Shown here in pieces: positions 8,464 through 16,165 of a stretch of 64,000 nucleotides of DNA. The position numbers were made by a program, and so were the translations under genes. This DNA comes from an uncultured Pseudomonadota bacterium (lineage in GTDB: Bacteria > Pseudomonadota > Gammaproteobacteria > Steroidobacterales > Steroidobacteraceae): NCBI GenBank assembly GCA_903832085.1, contig CAIKZZ010000026.1, positions 1 to 64,000 on the forward strand. The letters are read 5' to 3'. The notes under the pieces were generated by a model. It was given only the letters and a program-made list of their open reading frames with translations, was not told the DNA's origin and did not search any database. Each line of letters opens with the position of its first letter. Position 1 is the first letter of the stretch.

Positions 8464-10020
8464 GTGGTCACCGATAGCGCAGTTTTGGGGCTTTGCCTTG
8501 CGTATAGCGCTTGTTTGGCAGGTTTTTTCGGAGCCTTGGCCTACCGGCGAGCCGAGATCATCGAGTACGCCACGGCGCTCTGGTCAGCAGCCGTCTTAGC
8601 GGTCGGAGTGTGTTGTTTAAGTCCTGCGCTTATCTGGTTGGGGGTGCATGTGGGTCTGCCGCGCAGGCTCTGCCTGAGTGCCCCGATCGTCCTTTTCCCG
8701 ATGGCGGGTGTCGCTGCCGTCTGGGCACGCGGTCGAGCGAAGGCGCGTGAGTTGATCGTACATCGGGGCACGCGTATCTCGCGCAGTGCTGATCAGCGAG
8801 TTGGTAGAGTTGTGGCCACGACCGAGATGGATCTCGCCGGGGTGTTCGTGCCCCTACTTGATGAATGCAAGCATTTTAAATTGATTGGTACGACAGGCAC
8901 GGGCAAAAGCACTGCCATCAGTGCGCTCTTGCACGCGGCGCTTGCGCGCGGTGATCGTGTGGTGTGTGCAGATCCCGACGGGGGCTACGCTGCAAAGTAT
9001 TACCGGCCCGAGCGGGGTGACCGGCTTTTAAACCCGTTCGACGCGTCCGCGCCGCGATGGGACCTATACGCCGAACTGGTCCGGCCCTACGACTACGATC
9101 AGCTGGCCCTCTCGCTGATTCCCGAAGCGCCGTTGACTCAAGACACCTGGAATCGGTATGCGCGTGTCTTGTTAGCAGCCGTGTTGCGCCAGACTCATGG
9201 CAGCGGCCGCGAATCGGTGCCTGAGCTCGTCCGCTTGATCAGTTATGCGCCCCTTGAGGAGCTGCGCATCTTGCTTGCGGGCACGTCGGCGCAACCATTT
9301 TTGGAGGAGGGCAATGAGCGCATGTTCGCGAGTCTGCGCTCGGTCACAGTGGCCGCGATCGCACCTCTGACCCACGTGCAGGCGCAACGCGCCGAGTTGC
9401 TCTCCATTCGCGGGTGGATACAAACTGGCTCTGGAGCGTTGTTTTTAACCTACCACGCCGATCAAATCGCCTCCCTTAAAACATTGATCGCAACCTGGCT
9501 GCGGCTTGCAATCTTTGAGGCGATGAGCGGCAAGTACATAAACCAACGTATTTGGTTTGTGATCGATGAGCTCGATGCACTTGGCAAAATTAATGGCCTC
9601 AAAGACGCGCTCGCGCGCGTGCGTAAGTTCGGTGGCCGCTGTGTGCTGGGTTTTCAGTCCATCGCGCAGGTGTCCGGCACCTATGGTGACGCCGAAGCTC
9701 AGACGATTGTGGAGAACTGTGGTAACACGCTGATTCTGCGCTGCTCGGCGAGTGAGCGGGGTGGGACTGCCCAGTTCGCCTCTAAACTGATCGGTGAGCG
9801 CCAAGTCAGCCGCGACACAGTGAGTCACTCTCGGCCCAAGAGGATGAGTTTGATGGGTGGGCGCGGCGAGCAGGGGCGGGAGACTGTGACGCGCGCGACG
9901 AGTCTAACCACTGAGCCCGCGGTTATGGCCGCCGAGATCGAGCAGTTGCCTGATTTACACGGCTATTTGAAATTAGCCTCGCGCAGTGATTGGCTGCGGG
10001 TGCAAGTGACTCAACCATAA
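8464..10020 (+). CDS. Orphan TraD/VirD4-like coupling ATPase
   Basis: This 518-residue protein has two or three hydrophobic N-terminal segments (about 5-26, 38-62, 71-88), then an AAA+/FtsK-like motor domain: Walker A GTTGTGKST at 142-150 and Walker B with the acidic pair near 363-369 (RIWFVIDELDAL). The region after Walker B (KFGGRCVLGFQSIAQVSGTY) is typical of type IV coupling proteins of the TraD/TraG/VirD4 group, which recruit DNA or proteins to a type IV secretion channel at the inner membrane. No relaxase, pilus or channel genes are visible, so it is an orphan, perhaps left from an integrated conjugative element or serving a system elsewhere. Start is GTG at 8464 without a strong ribosome site. 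Confidence 0.85.
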   Translation: MVTDSAVLGLCLAYSACLAGFFGALAYRRAEIIEYATALWSAAVLAVGVCCLSPALIWLGVHVGLPRRLCLSAPIVLFPMAGVAAVWARGRAKARELIVHRGTRISRSADQRVGRVVATTEMDLAGVFVPLLDECKHFKLIGTTGTGKSTAISALLHAALARGDRVVCADPDGGYAAKYYRPERGDRLLNPFDASAPRWDLYAELVRPYDYDQLALSLIPEAPLTQDTWNRYARVLLAAVLRQTHGSGRESVPELVRLISYAPLEELRILLAGTSAQPFLEEGNERMFASLRSVTVAAIAPLTHVQAQRAELLSIRGWIQTGSGALFLTYHADQIASLKTLIATWLRLAIFEAMSGKYINQRIWFVIDELDALGKINGLKDALARVRKFGGRCVLGFQSIAQVSGTYGDAEAQTIVENCGNTLILRCSASERGGTAQFASKLIGERQVSRDTVSHSRPKRMSLMGGRGEQGRETVTRATSLTTEPAVMAAEIEQLPDLHGYLKLASRSDWLRVQVTQP

Positions 10021-10071
10021 GTGGTTAGCTGGTTGGTTGGAGGGCTCAGGTCGGCGCGCGTGCTGCGTGTA

Positions 10072-11316
10072 TTACTGCAGTTTCGGTTCAAGCGGAAACT
10101 GGCTTAGGATGTCGTGGCCGGTTTCGGTAATCAGCACCTGCTGCTCCAGTTTAATGCCTTCGCTGCCACCGACTTCACCGATATAGCTCTCGACGCAAAC
10201 GGTCATGCCAGGCACAAAGGTGCCATCCATCAGGGTCGGGTCGTTAGGGTCAATGGCAATGCCGGGCCATTCGTCAACCAAACCAACGCCATGGGCGACA
10301 CAGCCATAGTTCTGTTGCGCAAAGCGTGCCGGAATCGGCCACGACGTTTGTGTGTATTCGCGAAAACTAAGGCCGGGGCGCAGGAGGGCACAGTTAGTCT
10401 CTACTTGCTCAACCGCCAGCGCGTACAGGGTCTTTTGTTGGGGGGTAGGTGTGCCATTACCGCAATAAAACGTGCGACTGACATCGCTGCAATAGCCATA
10501 CGGGCCAATCATGTCGGTGTCAAAACTGACCAAGTCGCCCGCCTGAATAATGCGGTCCGATGCCTCTTGCAGCCACGGGTTTGTGCGTGGACCTGAGCTT
10601 AATAGGCGCGTCTCAATCCACTCGCCGCCATGCGCAATATTTTCATAGTGTAAGTGGGCCCATAATTCGGTTTCAGTGATGCCTGGGCGCAAATTGTCGT
10701 GCATGCGCTGCATACCGATATCACACACCGCAAGCGAGCGGCGCATGCAGGCGATTTCATCAACGTTTTTTATCGAGCGTGCGAGTTCCAGCATCCGCTG
10801 CCCCTCGACCAACTCAAATCCTTCCACCCGCAGTGCATCGATCCCTTGTAGGTCAGAGCGATCCATTGCAAGACGTTTGGCACTGGCGCCCATCAGTTGG
10901 GTCACCGCTGCGCGGATCTCTTGCGCCCACTCTTTAACGATCCGATCCGCATGTTCAGCGACGAACTGAAAGCCATACGCGTTCGTAAATCGTTTCTCGG
11001 ACACCTCGGGGATATTAAGCGGCACTGCCAAACAGTTCTGGTTCGGGTAGTCAAAGAGGATTGATGGGCCCTCAGCAGGTACGAGGCAGTAACGTGCGGG
11101 ATTATGCAGCAGCCACACGGACATGTTGCGTGTGTCGGTGGCATAACGAATGTTGACCGGATTATTGAGTAGTACCGCCGCGCAGTCATTCGCACGGAGT
11201 TGCTCTTGCACACGCGCATAGCGGTAAGCCCGCATGCGAGCGATATTCACCAGCAGTGCCGACTCACGAGCCGTGTCGTGCTGGATAAGACAACCGGCAG
11301 TAATGGGGTGTGGCAT
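10072..11316 (-). CDS. M24-family protein of the DddP type (possible DMSP lyase)
   Basis: A 414-residue pita-bread-fold protein resembling DddP, the M24-derived dimethylsulfoniopropionate lyase, more than ordinary prolidases. Shared stretches I recognise are NIRYATDTRNM, GGEWIETRLLSSGPRTNPW and YGCVAHGVGLVDEWP. Expected metal ligands are present: Asp266, Asp268, Asp278, His342, Glu376, Glu391. Asp348, six residues after the metal His, corresponds by my memory to the catalytic Asp of DddP (Asp377 in the Ruegeria enzyme), and Tyr337 to its conserved Tyr. DddP would cleave DMSP to acrylate and dimethyl sulfide. No DMSP uptake or acrylate genes are adjacent, so an M24 peptidase with another substrate remains possible. 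It stands alone, convergent with the coupling-protein gene. Confidence 0.75.
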   Translation of the reverse strand: MPHPITAGCLIQHDTARESALLVNIARMRAYRYARVQEQLRANDCAAVLLNNPVNIRYATDTRNMSVWLLHNPARYCLVPAEGPSILFDYPNQNCLAVPLNIPEVSEKRFTNAYGFQFVAEHADRIVKEWAQEIRAAVTQLMGASAKRLAMDRSDLQGIDALRVEGFELVEGQRMLELARSIKNVDEIACMRRSLAVCDIGMQRMHDNLRPGITETELWAHLHYENIAHGGEWIETRLLSSGPRTNPWLQEASDRIIQAGDLVSFDTDMIGPYGYCSDVSRTFYCGNGTPTPQQKTLYALAVEQVETNCALLRPGLSFREYTQTSWPIPARFAQQNYGCVAHGVGLVDEWPGIAIDPNDPTLMDGTFVPGMTVCVESYIGEVGGSEGIKLEQQVLITETGHDILSQFPLEPKLQ

Positions 11317-11317
11317 A

Positions 11318-11589
11318 GCGACTCCGCGCGGTCATGGGTAGCATGCAGTCAGCAGAGCAAGGCGGGGCGTCGTGTTGCGCACCTTGGCCCACTGCCGCGC
11401 GGGTTGCCGCGCTGCGCTTACCGTGATTTGGGCAGCATACAGGAGCGCTCGATGGGTGTTAACGCATTCAGTCGGGGCTGTTCTAGGTAGAGCCTCCTTT
11501 GGCAGGACACACAGTGGTAAAGGCGGGCTCATAGGGGACGGTTTTTGCTCGGCTCGCCAGTGAAAACTGCTAATTTGTTTGGGTATTGG
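11318..11589. other. Intergenic region without a recognisable gene
   Basis: Between the DddP-like gene and the tRNA promoter I see only short open frames without ribosome sites or recognisable products. It must contain the promoter of the minus-strand DddP-like gene, which I could not pinpoint. Confidence 0.5.
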
Positions 11590-11617
11590 TTGCGCCCACG
11601 GGGGCGGGTGCTATCAT
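11590..11617 (+). promoter_or_regulatory. Likely promoter of the tRNA-Ala/tRNA-Arg unit
   Basis: An extended -10 (TGC TATCAT, 11609-11617) lies 16 bases after a weak -35-like TTGCGC (11590-11595). Transcription would start around 11624, shortly before the tRNA-Ala 5' end at 11632. Confidence 0.5.
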
Positions 11618-11631
11618 TTGCACCTTCGTGA

Positions 11632-11707
11632 GGGGCGGTAGCTCAGTTGGTAGAGCGTCGCGTTCGCAATGCGAAGGTCGGGAGTTCGATTCTCCTCCGC
11701 TCCACCA
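11632..11707 (+). tRNA. tRNA-Ala (anticodon CGC)
   Basis: A full cloverleaf of 76 bases with encoded CCA. The anticodon loop TTCGCAA gives anticodon CGC, reading GCG. The acceptor stem contains the G3:T70 pair, the identity element of alanine tRNAs, which supports the assignment independently of the anticodon. Confidence 0.95.
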
Positions 11708-11746
11708 GTGTGTCTGGGCACGTCGGTGCCCGCCTGTACTCTCCGA

Positions 11747-11823
11747 GCCCCGGTAGCTCAGTTGGATAGAGCGCGCCCCTCCTAAGGGCGAGGTCACAGG
11801 TTCGACTCCTGTTCGGGGCGCCA
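11747..11823 (+). tRNA. tRNA-Arg (anticodon CCT)
   Basis: A 77-base cloverleaf with encoded CCA. Anticodon stem CGCCC/GGGCG encloses loop CTCCTAA, anticodon CCT, reading AGG. It lies 39 bases after tRNA-Ala and is probably co-transcribed with it. Confidence 0.95.
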
Positions 11824-11868
11824 AATACACCTGACGTCGACCGCTCATCGCGAGTTCGACACGTGCAT

Positions 11869-11892
11869 AAAAAAACCCCGGTCATGCCGGGG
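11869..11892 (-). terminator. Terminator of the S74 fibre gene
   Basis: On the minus strand a CCCCGG/CCGGGG hairpin with a five-base loop is followed by seven T (11875-11869), 27 bases after the fibre gene's stop. The hairpin could also end transcripts from the tRNA genes on the plus strand, but that side lacks a T run. Confidence 0.8.
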
Positions 11893-11919
11893 TCTAGTCA
11901 TTGATATGCGTATCGCGTA

Positions 11920-13395
11920 TCAGCGCATCGCGATACGGTTGTCTTTGGGATGACCCGCCGCAAGGGCGAGTTGAATCGCTTTGTTGGTGGCTTGAATGTC
12001 GGCCATCTGGGTTTTTAAATCACGCAGTTCGGCTGCCTGACTTGCCAGACGCTCCTCTTGCGAGGCCAAGGTTTTCGCTTGTGCTGCTACAATCGCATGT
12101 TCCTTTTGGAACTCGTTGAGCAATAGCGACGCAATGAGGTGATAGGCCACCGTCTCGGGCTCACCTTTTTGGTTCAGCACCACGAGTTCCGGAAAGACGT
12201 CGTTCACTTCTTCCGCGATCAGACCGTACTGCAGTGGCTTTTTGCCAAACTCATCCGCCTGCTTATACTGAAATGTCACTGGACGCAGTTGCAGTAAACG
12301 GTTGCTGGCATCGGCCATCGGGTGGATATTTTCTTTAAAACGGCGGGAAGACGATGCCACGCCTAGTTGTCCCGTTGAGCTGACGATCACCGCTGAGCCC
12401 GTAACGGTAGCCCCATTGATGCCGAACACAAACGTTTTGGTCTGTGATCCGCTGCCAATCCGAATCGTACCGCTTTCGACAGCTCCGGTGTTGCCGATGT
12501 AGATCGAGTTACTGCCGGTGGTTTGTGCGCTGCCTGCGGCAGTACCAATCGCGATGTTGTTGCTACCGGTTGAAATATTGAGCGCTTGAAAACCAACGGC
12601 GACGTTATTTATGCCAGTCGCATTCGTATTAAGCGCTTGGTGTCCGACTGCGACGTTGCCATTGCCACTGGTGTTGGCATTCAGTGCAGAGCCAACTCCA
12701 ATATTGAAGGTGCCAGAGGTGTTGGCGTAGAGCGCCGATGCGCCGAGCGCAACGTTATTACTACCAGTATTGCTATACAGCGCTTGATAGCCCACCGCGA
12801 CGTTGCCGGCACCTAAAATGTTGCTGTACAGCGCTTGATAACCAACGGCAACGTCGTTGCCACCAGTCGTGTTCGTATTCAGTGCGCTATAGCCCACAGC
12901 GACGTTGTTGGCGCCAGTGGTGTTGGTGTTAAGCGCTGGCGAGCCGACCGCCGTGTTAAAATTCGCCGTGTTGGTGTAGAGCGATTGGTGCCCGATCGCG
13001 ACGTTGTTGGTTCCGCTGACATTGGCATTGAGTGCTTGAGAACCAATAGCGATGTTCTTCTGACCCGTCGTATTTCTATACAGCGTATTGAAGCCTACCG
13101 AGATATTGTTGCTGCCCGTGGTGTTGTATGTGAGTGCAGAGAATCCAACAGCTGTATTGTTGGCACCAGTGGTCAGGGCTGTTAACGCTTGATAACCAAA
13201 TCCGGTGTTGTTGATTGCTCCACTGCCACACGGTCCCGTCTTTTCCACACAGGCGATCCCAGTGCCGCCCGTGTAGTTGTAAAGCCCGTCATAAAACACG
13301 TATGTCTGCTGGGGCGCGGCAAGCGTCAAAGCGGGGACTAGCGCGAGTGCCGCAGACCATCGACTTGGGTGACTAATTTTCATTGGACGATTCAT
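11920..13395 (-). CDS. Secreted fibre with YadA-head-like repeats and S74 chaperone domain
   Basis: About 491 residues from the chosen ATG (13395; GAGG 12 bases upstream; a later ATG at 13383 and an upstream GTG at 13449 are alternatives). The N-terminus has a signal peptide ending in LTLAAP. Then come some 13-14 repeats of 20-24 residues of the pattern TGxNNxAVGxxALxxNT, the left-handed roll of trimeric YadA-type heads. The C-terminus (SSRRFKENIHPM, PLQYGLIAEEVNDVFPEL) is an S74 intramolecular chaperone, which trimerises the fibre and then cleaves itself off, ending in a coiled coil. S74 domains are known from phage tail spikes; here there is a signal peptide, no neighbouring phage genes and no membrane anchor, so an exported trimeric fibre is the best reading. 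Confidence 0.85.
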   Translation of the reverse strand: MNRPMKISHPSRWSAALALVPALTLAAPQQTYVFYDGLYNYTGGTGIACVEKTGPCGSGAINNTGFGYQALTALTTGANNTAVGFSALTYNTTGSNNISVGFNTLYRNTTGQKNIAIGSQALNANVSGTNNVAIGHQSLYTNTANFNTAVGSPALNTNTTGANNVAVGYSALNTNTTGGNDVAVGYQALYSNILGAGNVAVGYQALYSNTGSNNVALGASALYANTSGTFNIGVGSALNANTSGNGNVAVGHQALNTNATGINNVAVGFQALNISTGSNNIAIGTAAGSAQTTGSNSIYIGNTGAVESGTIRIGSGSQTKTFVFGINGATVTGSAVIVSSTGQLGVASSSRRFKENIHPMADASNRLLQLRPVTFQYKQADEFGKKPLQYGLIAEEVNDVFPELVVLNQKGEPETVAYHLIASLLLNEFQKEHAIVAAQAKTLASQEERLASQAAELRDLKTQMADIQATNKAIQLALAAGHPKDNRIAMR

Positions 13396-13890
13396 TGAAA
13401 GATGATACCTCAGAAGGAGGCCTGTCGACGTCGATGGGCGGGTGATCACCGACCGTCTTTTGGCACTGGCAACACGTACATGAGCGGAACTGTACTCCTA
13501 ACCCATTGAAAATACAAAGGTTAATTATGTTAAATAGCGACTGATGTGAGCTGTTTTAGCGCTGACTGACGGGGTACGGGGTACCGGTCTGACAGGGAGC
13601 GTGAGCGGTGCGTCTTCAGCGGGGTGTGGCTACGCGCCGCGCACCGCCGCCAAAGCGGAAAGGCCACAACGCCTTGTGTGGCAATCGTGTGCTCGTTGGC
13701 GCGTCGCCTCACTGGTGGGCAAGAGGCAAGCGCCTAGTCATGCGGGCGACGCTGCAGCGCGTTTGACCGCATGAGGTCGGATCGTCGACACTGCCCCTAG
13801 TGCCGCTCTGGAGCCAAAAACCGGTTGGCAGCCCGCGATGGGAGCGATGCCGTACCAAAATCAGCGTGCGTTTTAAGGGGTTATTGTGAC
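13396..13890. other. Intergenic region between divergent genes
   Basis: About 495 bases separate the divergent fibre and Cyc2-like genes, so promoters for both should lie here. An AT-rich stretch near 13500-13545 contains a CATAAT on the minus strand but no convincing -35. No gene is recognisable. Confidence 0.5.
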
Positions 13891-15273
13891 ATGCAGCGGG
13901 GCGCGTTCTACCTGTTCGTCCTGTCGGTCGTGGTACAGCTGGTGCTCGTGGGTAGCGCTGATGCGGTGCCATCGTTTGCCCGGCAAACGGGTATGGCGTG
14001 CTACGAGTGCCACGTGAGCTGGCCGGAGCTCACACCGGCGGGGCGGCGCTTCAAGCTCGGTGGGTTTGTGCTGAATTCGACGGCGGATGACGAACGACGG
14101 CCCGTCTTGTCGTTAAACGAAGTGACGCCAGCGCCGCGCATCCCCTTAGCTTTCGAGCTTGAATTATCAGGAACCCACATCAACGCACTACCACCTCCAA
14201 ATGCGGTGGGCTACATCCCCCCAAACAACCATTTTGGGATTCAAGAATTGAGTGTTCTGCTGGCCGGCCAGATCGTCGGACCCGTGGGCTGCTTTTGTGA
14301 GTTGACCTATCATGGCGATACCAAAAAAATACGCGCTGAGATTATCGACGTGCGCATCGCACACGAATGGCACGGTGAGCATGCTCAGGCGATTTATGGC
14401 CTGAGCCTCAATAATTCTCCGTCGATCACCGACATCTACAACACAACGCCCAACTGGGGCTGGCCGTATTCTTCCTCAGCGCTTGCTGCCACACCAGTCG
14501 CGAATACGCTGATCAATGGACGCCTTCAGCCCGAGGTGGTGGCTGGACTCACTGCCTACGGACTGTACAATAATATTTTGTACGCGGAAGCGGGTGTCTA
14601 CGCGGCGATACGCCGTGGCTACCGAGTCGAGACGCGTGGTGTGCCGCAGGGTGACTTGTCGGATATTCGTGGTGGCGTGCCTTATTACCGTTTTGCGCTA
14701 CAGCACGAGTGGCGTCGCGGTCGTTATTCTGCTGAGATCGGAACCTTTGGTCTTGCAGCAGATATTTTTCCAGCCACCATGTTTGACGCGCCGCTAACCG
14801 ATCACTACCGTGATGTCGGGTACGATGCGCAGTTCCAATACAATAGCCGTGCCCATCGCTTTAGTTTGCAGGCGCGGTATGTAAAAGAAGAGCAAGTTCT
14901 GAACGCCGAGTACTTGATATATCAGTCAGACACGCTTCGAAATACGGTGCACCAAATCGACGGGAAGGTGAGTTACTTTTACAAGGGCCGATACGGCATG
15001 AGTATCGGATACCAGCAGACGACGGGATCCACCAATAGCTACTTGTACAGACCGGCGGGTAGTATTAACGGTGACCCGAGCACTCAAGCGGCTATCGGCG
15101 AGTTAACCTACGAGTTCGCCTTGCCCGGCCAGAACAGCCGTCCCCATACACGCCTGAAACTGCAGTACACCGATTACAGTAAGTTCAATGGTGCGACCGC
15201 AAACTACGATGGTTATGGCCGCAATGCACGTGATAACAACGCCATTTATCTTGTGCTGCATGCGCTGTATTAG
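13891..15273 (+). CDS. Cyc2-like fused monoheme cytochrome / outer-membrane porin (copy A)
   Basis: A 460-residue protein. After a signal peptide cut at about ADA25, the mature N-terminus reads VPSFARQTGMACYECH, then WPELTPAGRRFKLGG. This matches the motif I recall for Cyc2 (AxPxFARQT..CxxCH..PxL..GRxFK), with a single c-type heme at Cys37/Cys40/His41. The other ~400 residues are rich in alternating aromatic and polar stretches and end near ALY, as outer-membrane barrels do. In Fe(II) oxidisers Cyc2 passes electrons from outside across the outer membrane; homologues also occur in bacteria not known to oxidise iron. ATG 13891 is preferred over an upstream start (13825) because AAGGGG lies ten bases before it and the signal peptide follows directly. 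Paralogous to the gene at 42817-44241. Confidence 0.8.
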   Translation: MQRGAFYLFVLSVVVQLVLVGSADAVPSFARQTGMACYECHVSWPELTPAGRRFKLGGFVLNSTADDERRPVLSLNEVTPAPRIPLAFELELSGTHINALPPPNAVGYIPPNNHFGIQELSVLLAGQIVGPVGCFCELTYHGDTKKIRAEIIDVRIAHEWHGEHAQAIYGLSLNNSPSITDIYNTTPNWGWPYSSSALAATPVANTLINGRLQPEVVAGLTAYGLYNNILYAEAGVYAAIRRGYRVETRGVPQGDLSDIRGGVPYYRFALQHEWRRGRYSAEIGTFGLAADIFPATMFDAPLTDHYRDVGYDAQFQYNSRAHRFSLQARYVKEEQVLNAEYLIYQSDTLRNTVHQIDGKVSYFYKGRYGMSIGYQQTTGSTNSYLYRPAGSINGDPSTQAAIGELTYEFALPGQNSRPHTRLKLQYTDYSKFNGATANYDGYGRNARDNNAIYLVLHALY

Positions 15274-15547
15274 TTTTAAAAATGAATCGTGCCATACATG
15301 GCGGGCTTGCTGGGGCCGGAAGTTTTGTGGTCAAGCAATGGCTTTGTGGCGGTATTTGCACCTAAAAAAGCGTGCTGCGCTCGCTATGTGCTTATTGGAA
15401 GCTGCCAATGCGTGTAGACTGCGAACACTTGAGCAAATGGATTTGCTTCAGACGCGTGCAAATTTATTAGCGGATACCGTCATGCAAATTCGGCGATCCT
15501 ATACGAAGTGTCCCAGTACCCAGCCATTGAATCGGCGAGCGTGCTCA

Positions 15548-16165
15548 ATGCATCTGCCAAGCGGATTTAGCGCGCTGTGCGTAGCGCTCAGCATGGCAGT
15601 GAGAGCTTCGGCCGGCGAGATTGCGCTGTCGGTTGAAGATGCGCGCGGGCGGCCGTTGCCGGAGGCTGTGGTTTATTTGATGTCCGATAAGTCAAGTGCG
15701 GTCCACGCACCCACGAGTGTCATCATTGACCAGCGGCACAAGCAATTTATTCCCGAGATCACAGTTGTTCAAACAGGAACCGCGGTCAGTTTTCCGAACA
15801 ACGACAGCATTCGGCATTCGGTGTATTCGTTTTCACGCCCAAAACAATTTCAGATCAAACTCTATGGTGGCAGGACGCCACCGCCTGTGGTGTTTGATAA
15901 GGCTGGTGTTGTAGCCATCGGTTGCAATATTCACGACGAGATGGCGGCATGGGTCGTGGTGGTGGACACGCCCTATTTCGCCAAGACCGATCCGAGTGGC
16001 GCGCATGTGTTTACAGATCTCGCACCAGGCGCTTACCAAGCCTTTGCTTGGTATCCCGAAATGGAAACTGCGCGAGGACCCGTAAAGCTGGTTGTGGGTG
16101 AGGGTCCCACTGTGACCGCACGTGTACACCTCAATGTCACGCCATTGGTGAATGAGTCCCACTGA
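15548..16165 (+). CDS. Secreted type-1 copper protein (plastocyanin/azurin-like)
   Basis: Starting at ATG 15548 the product has 205 residues with a signal peptide (hydrophobic stretch ending ASA before GEI). The frame is open further upstream into the cytochrome gene, but only this start puts a signal peptide at the N-terminus. The cupredoxin site is complete: His90 (NDSIRHSVYSF) and Cys126, His129, Met132 in GCNIHDEM. Similar proteins are often labelled methylamine utilisation protein. It would act as a periplasmic electron carrier. Lying between a Cyc2-like porin and a c-di-GMP protein, it is a plausible electron acceptor or donor for the porin. Its stop overlaps the next start by one base, so those two are translationally coupled; 274 bases separate it from the cytochrome gene. 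Confidence 0.8.
   Translation: MHLPSGFSALCVALSMAVRASAGEIALSVEDARGRPLPEAVVYLMSDKSSAVHAPTSVIIDQRHKQFIPEITVVQTGTAVSFPNNDSIRHSVYSFSRPKQFQIKLYGGRTPPPVVFDKAGVVAIGCNIHDEMAAWVVVVDTPYFAKTDPSGAHVFTDLAPGAYQAFAWYPEMETARGPVKLVVGEGPTVTARVHLNVTPLVNESH

Noticed and set aside
13531-13972. Short minus-strand frames in the fibre/Cyc2-like gap
   Set aside because: No ribosome sites, no recognisable motif, and one overlaps the cytochrome signal peptide.
15188-15547. N-terminal extension of the copper protein to 325 residues
   Set aside because: It overlaps the end of the Cyc2-like gene, has no known domain, and would bury the signal peptide.
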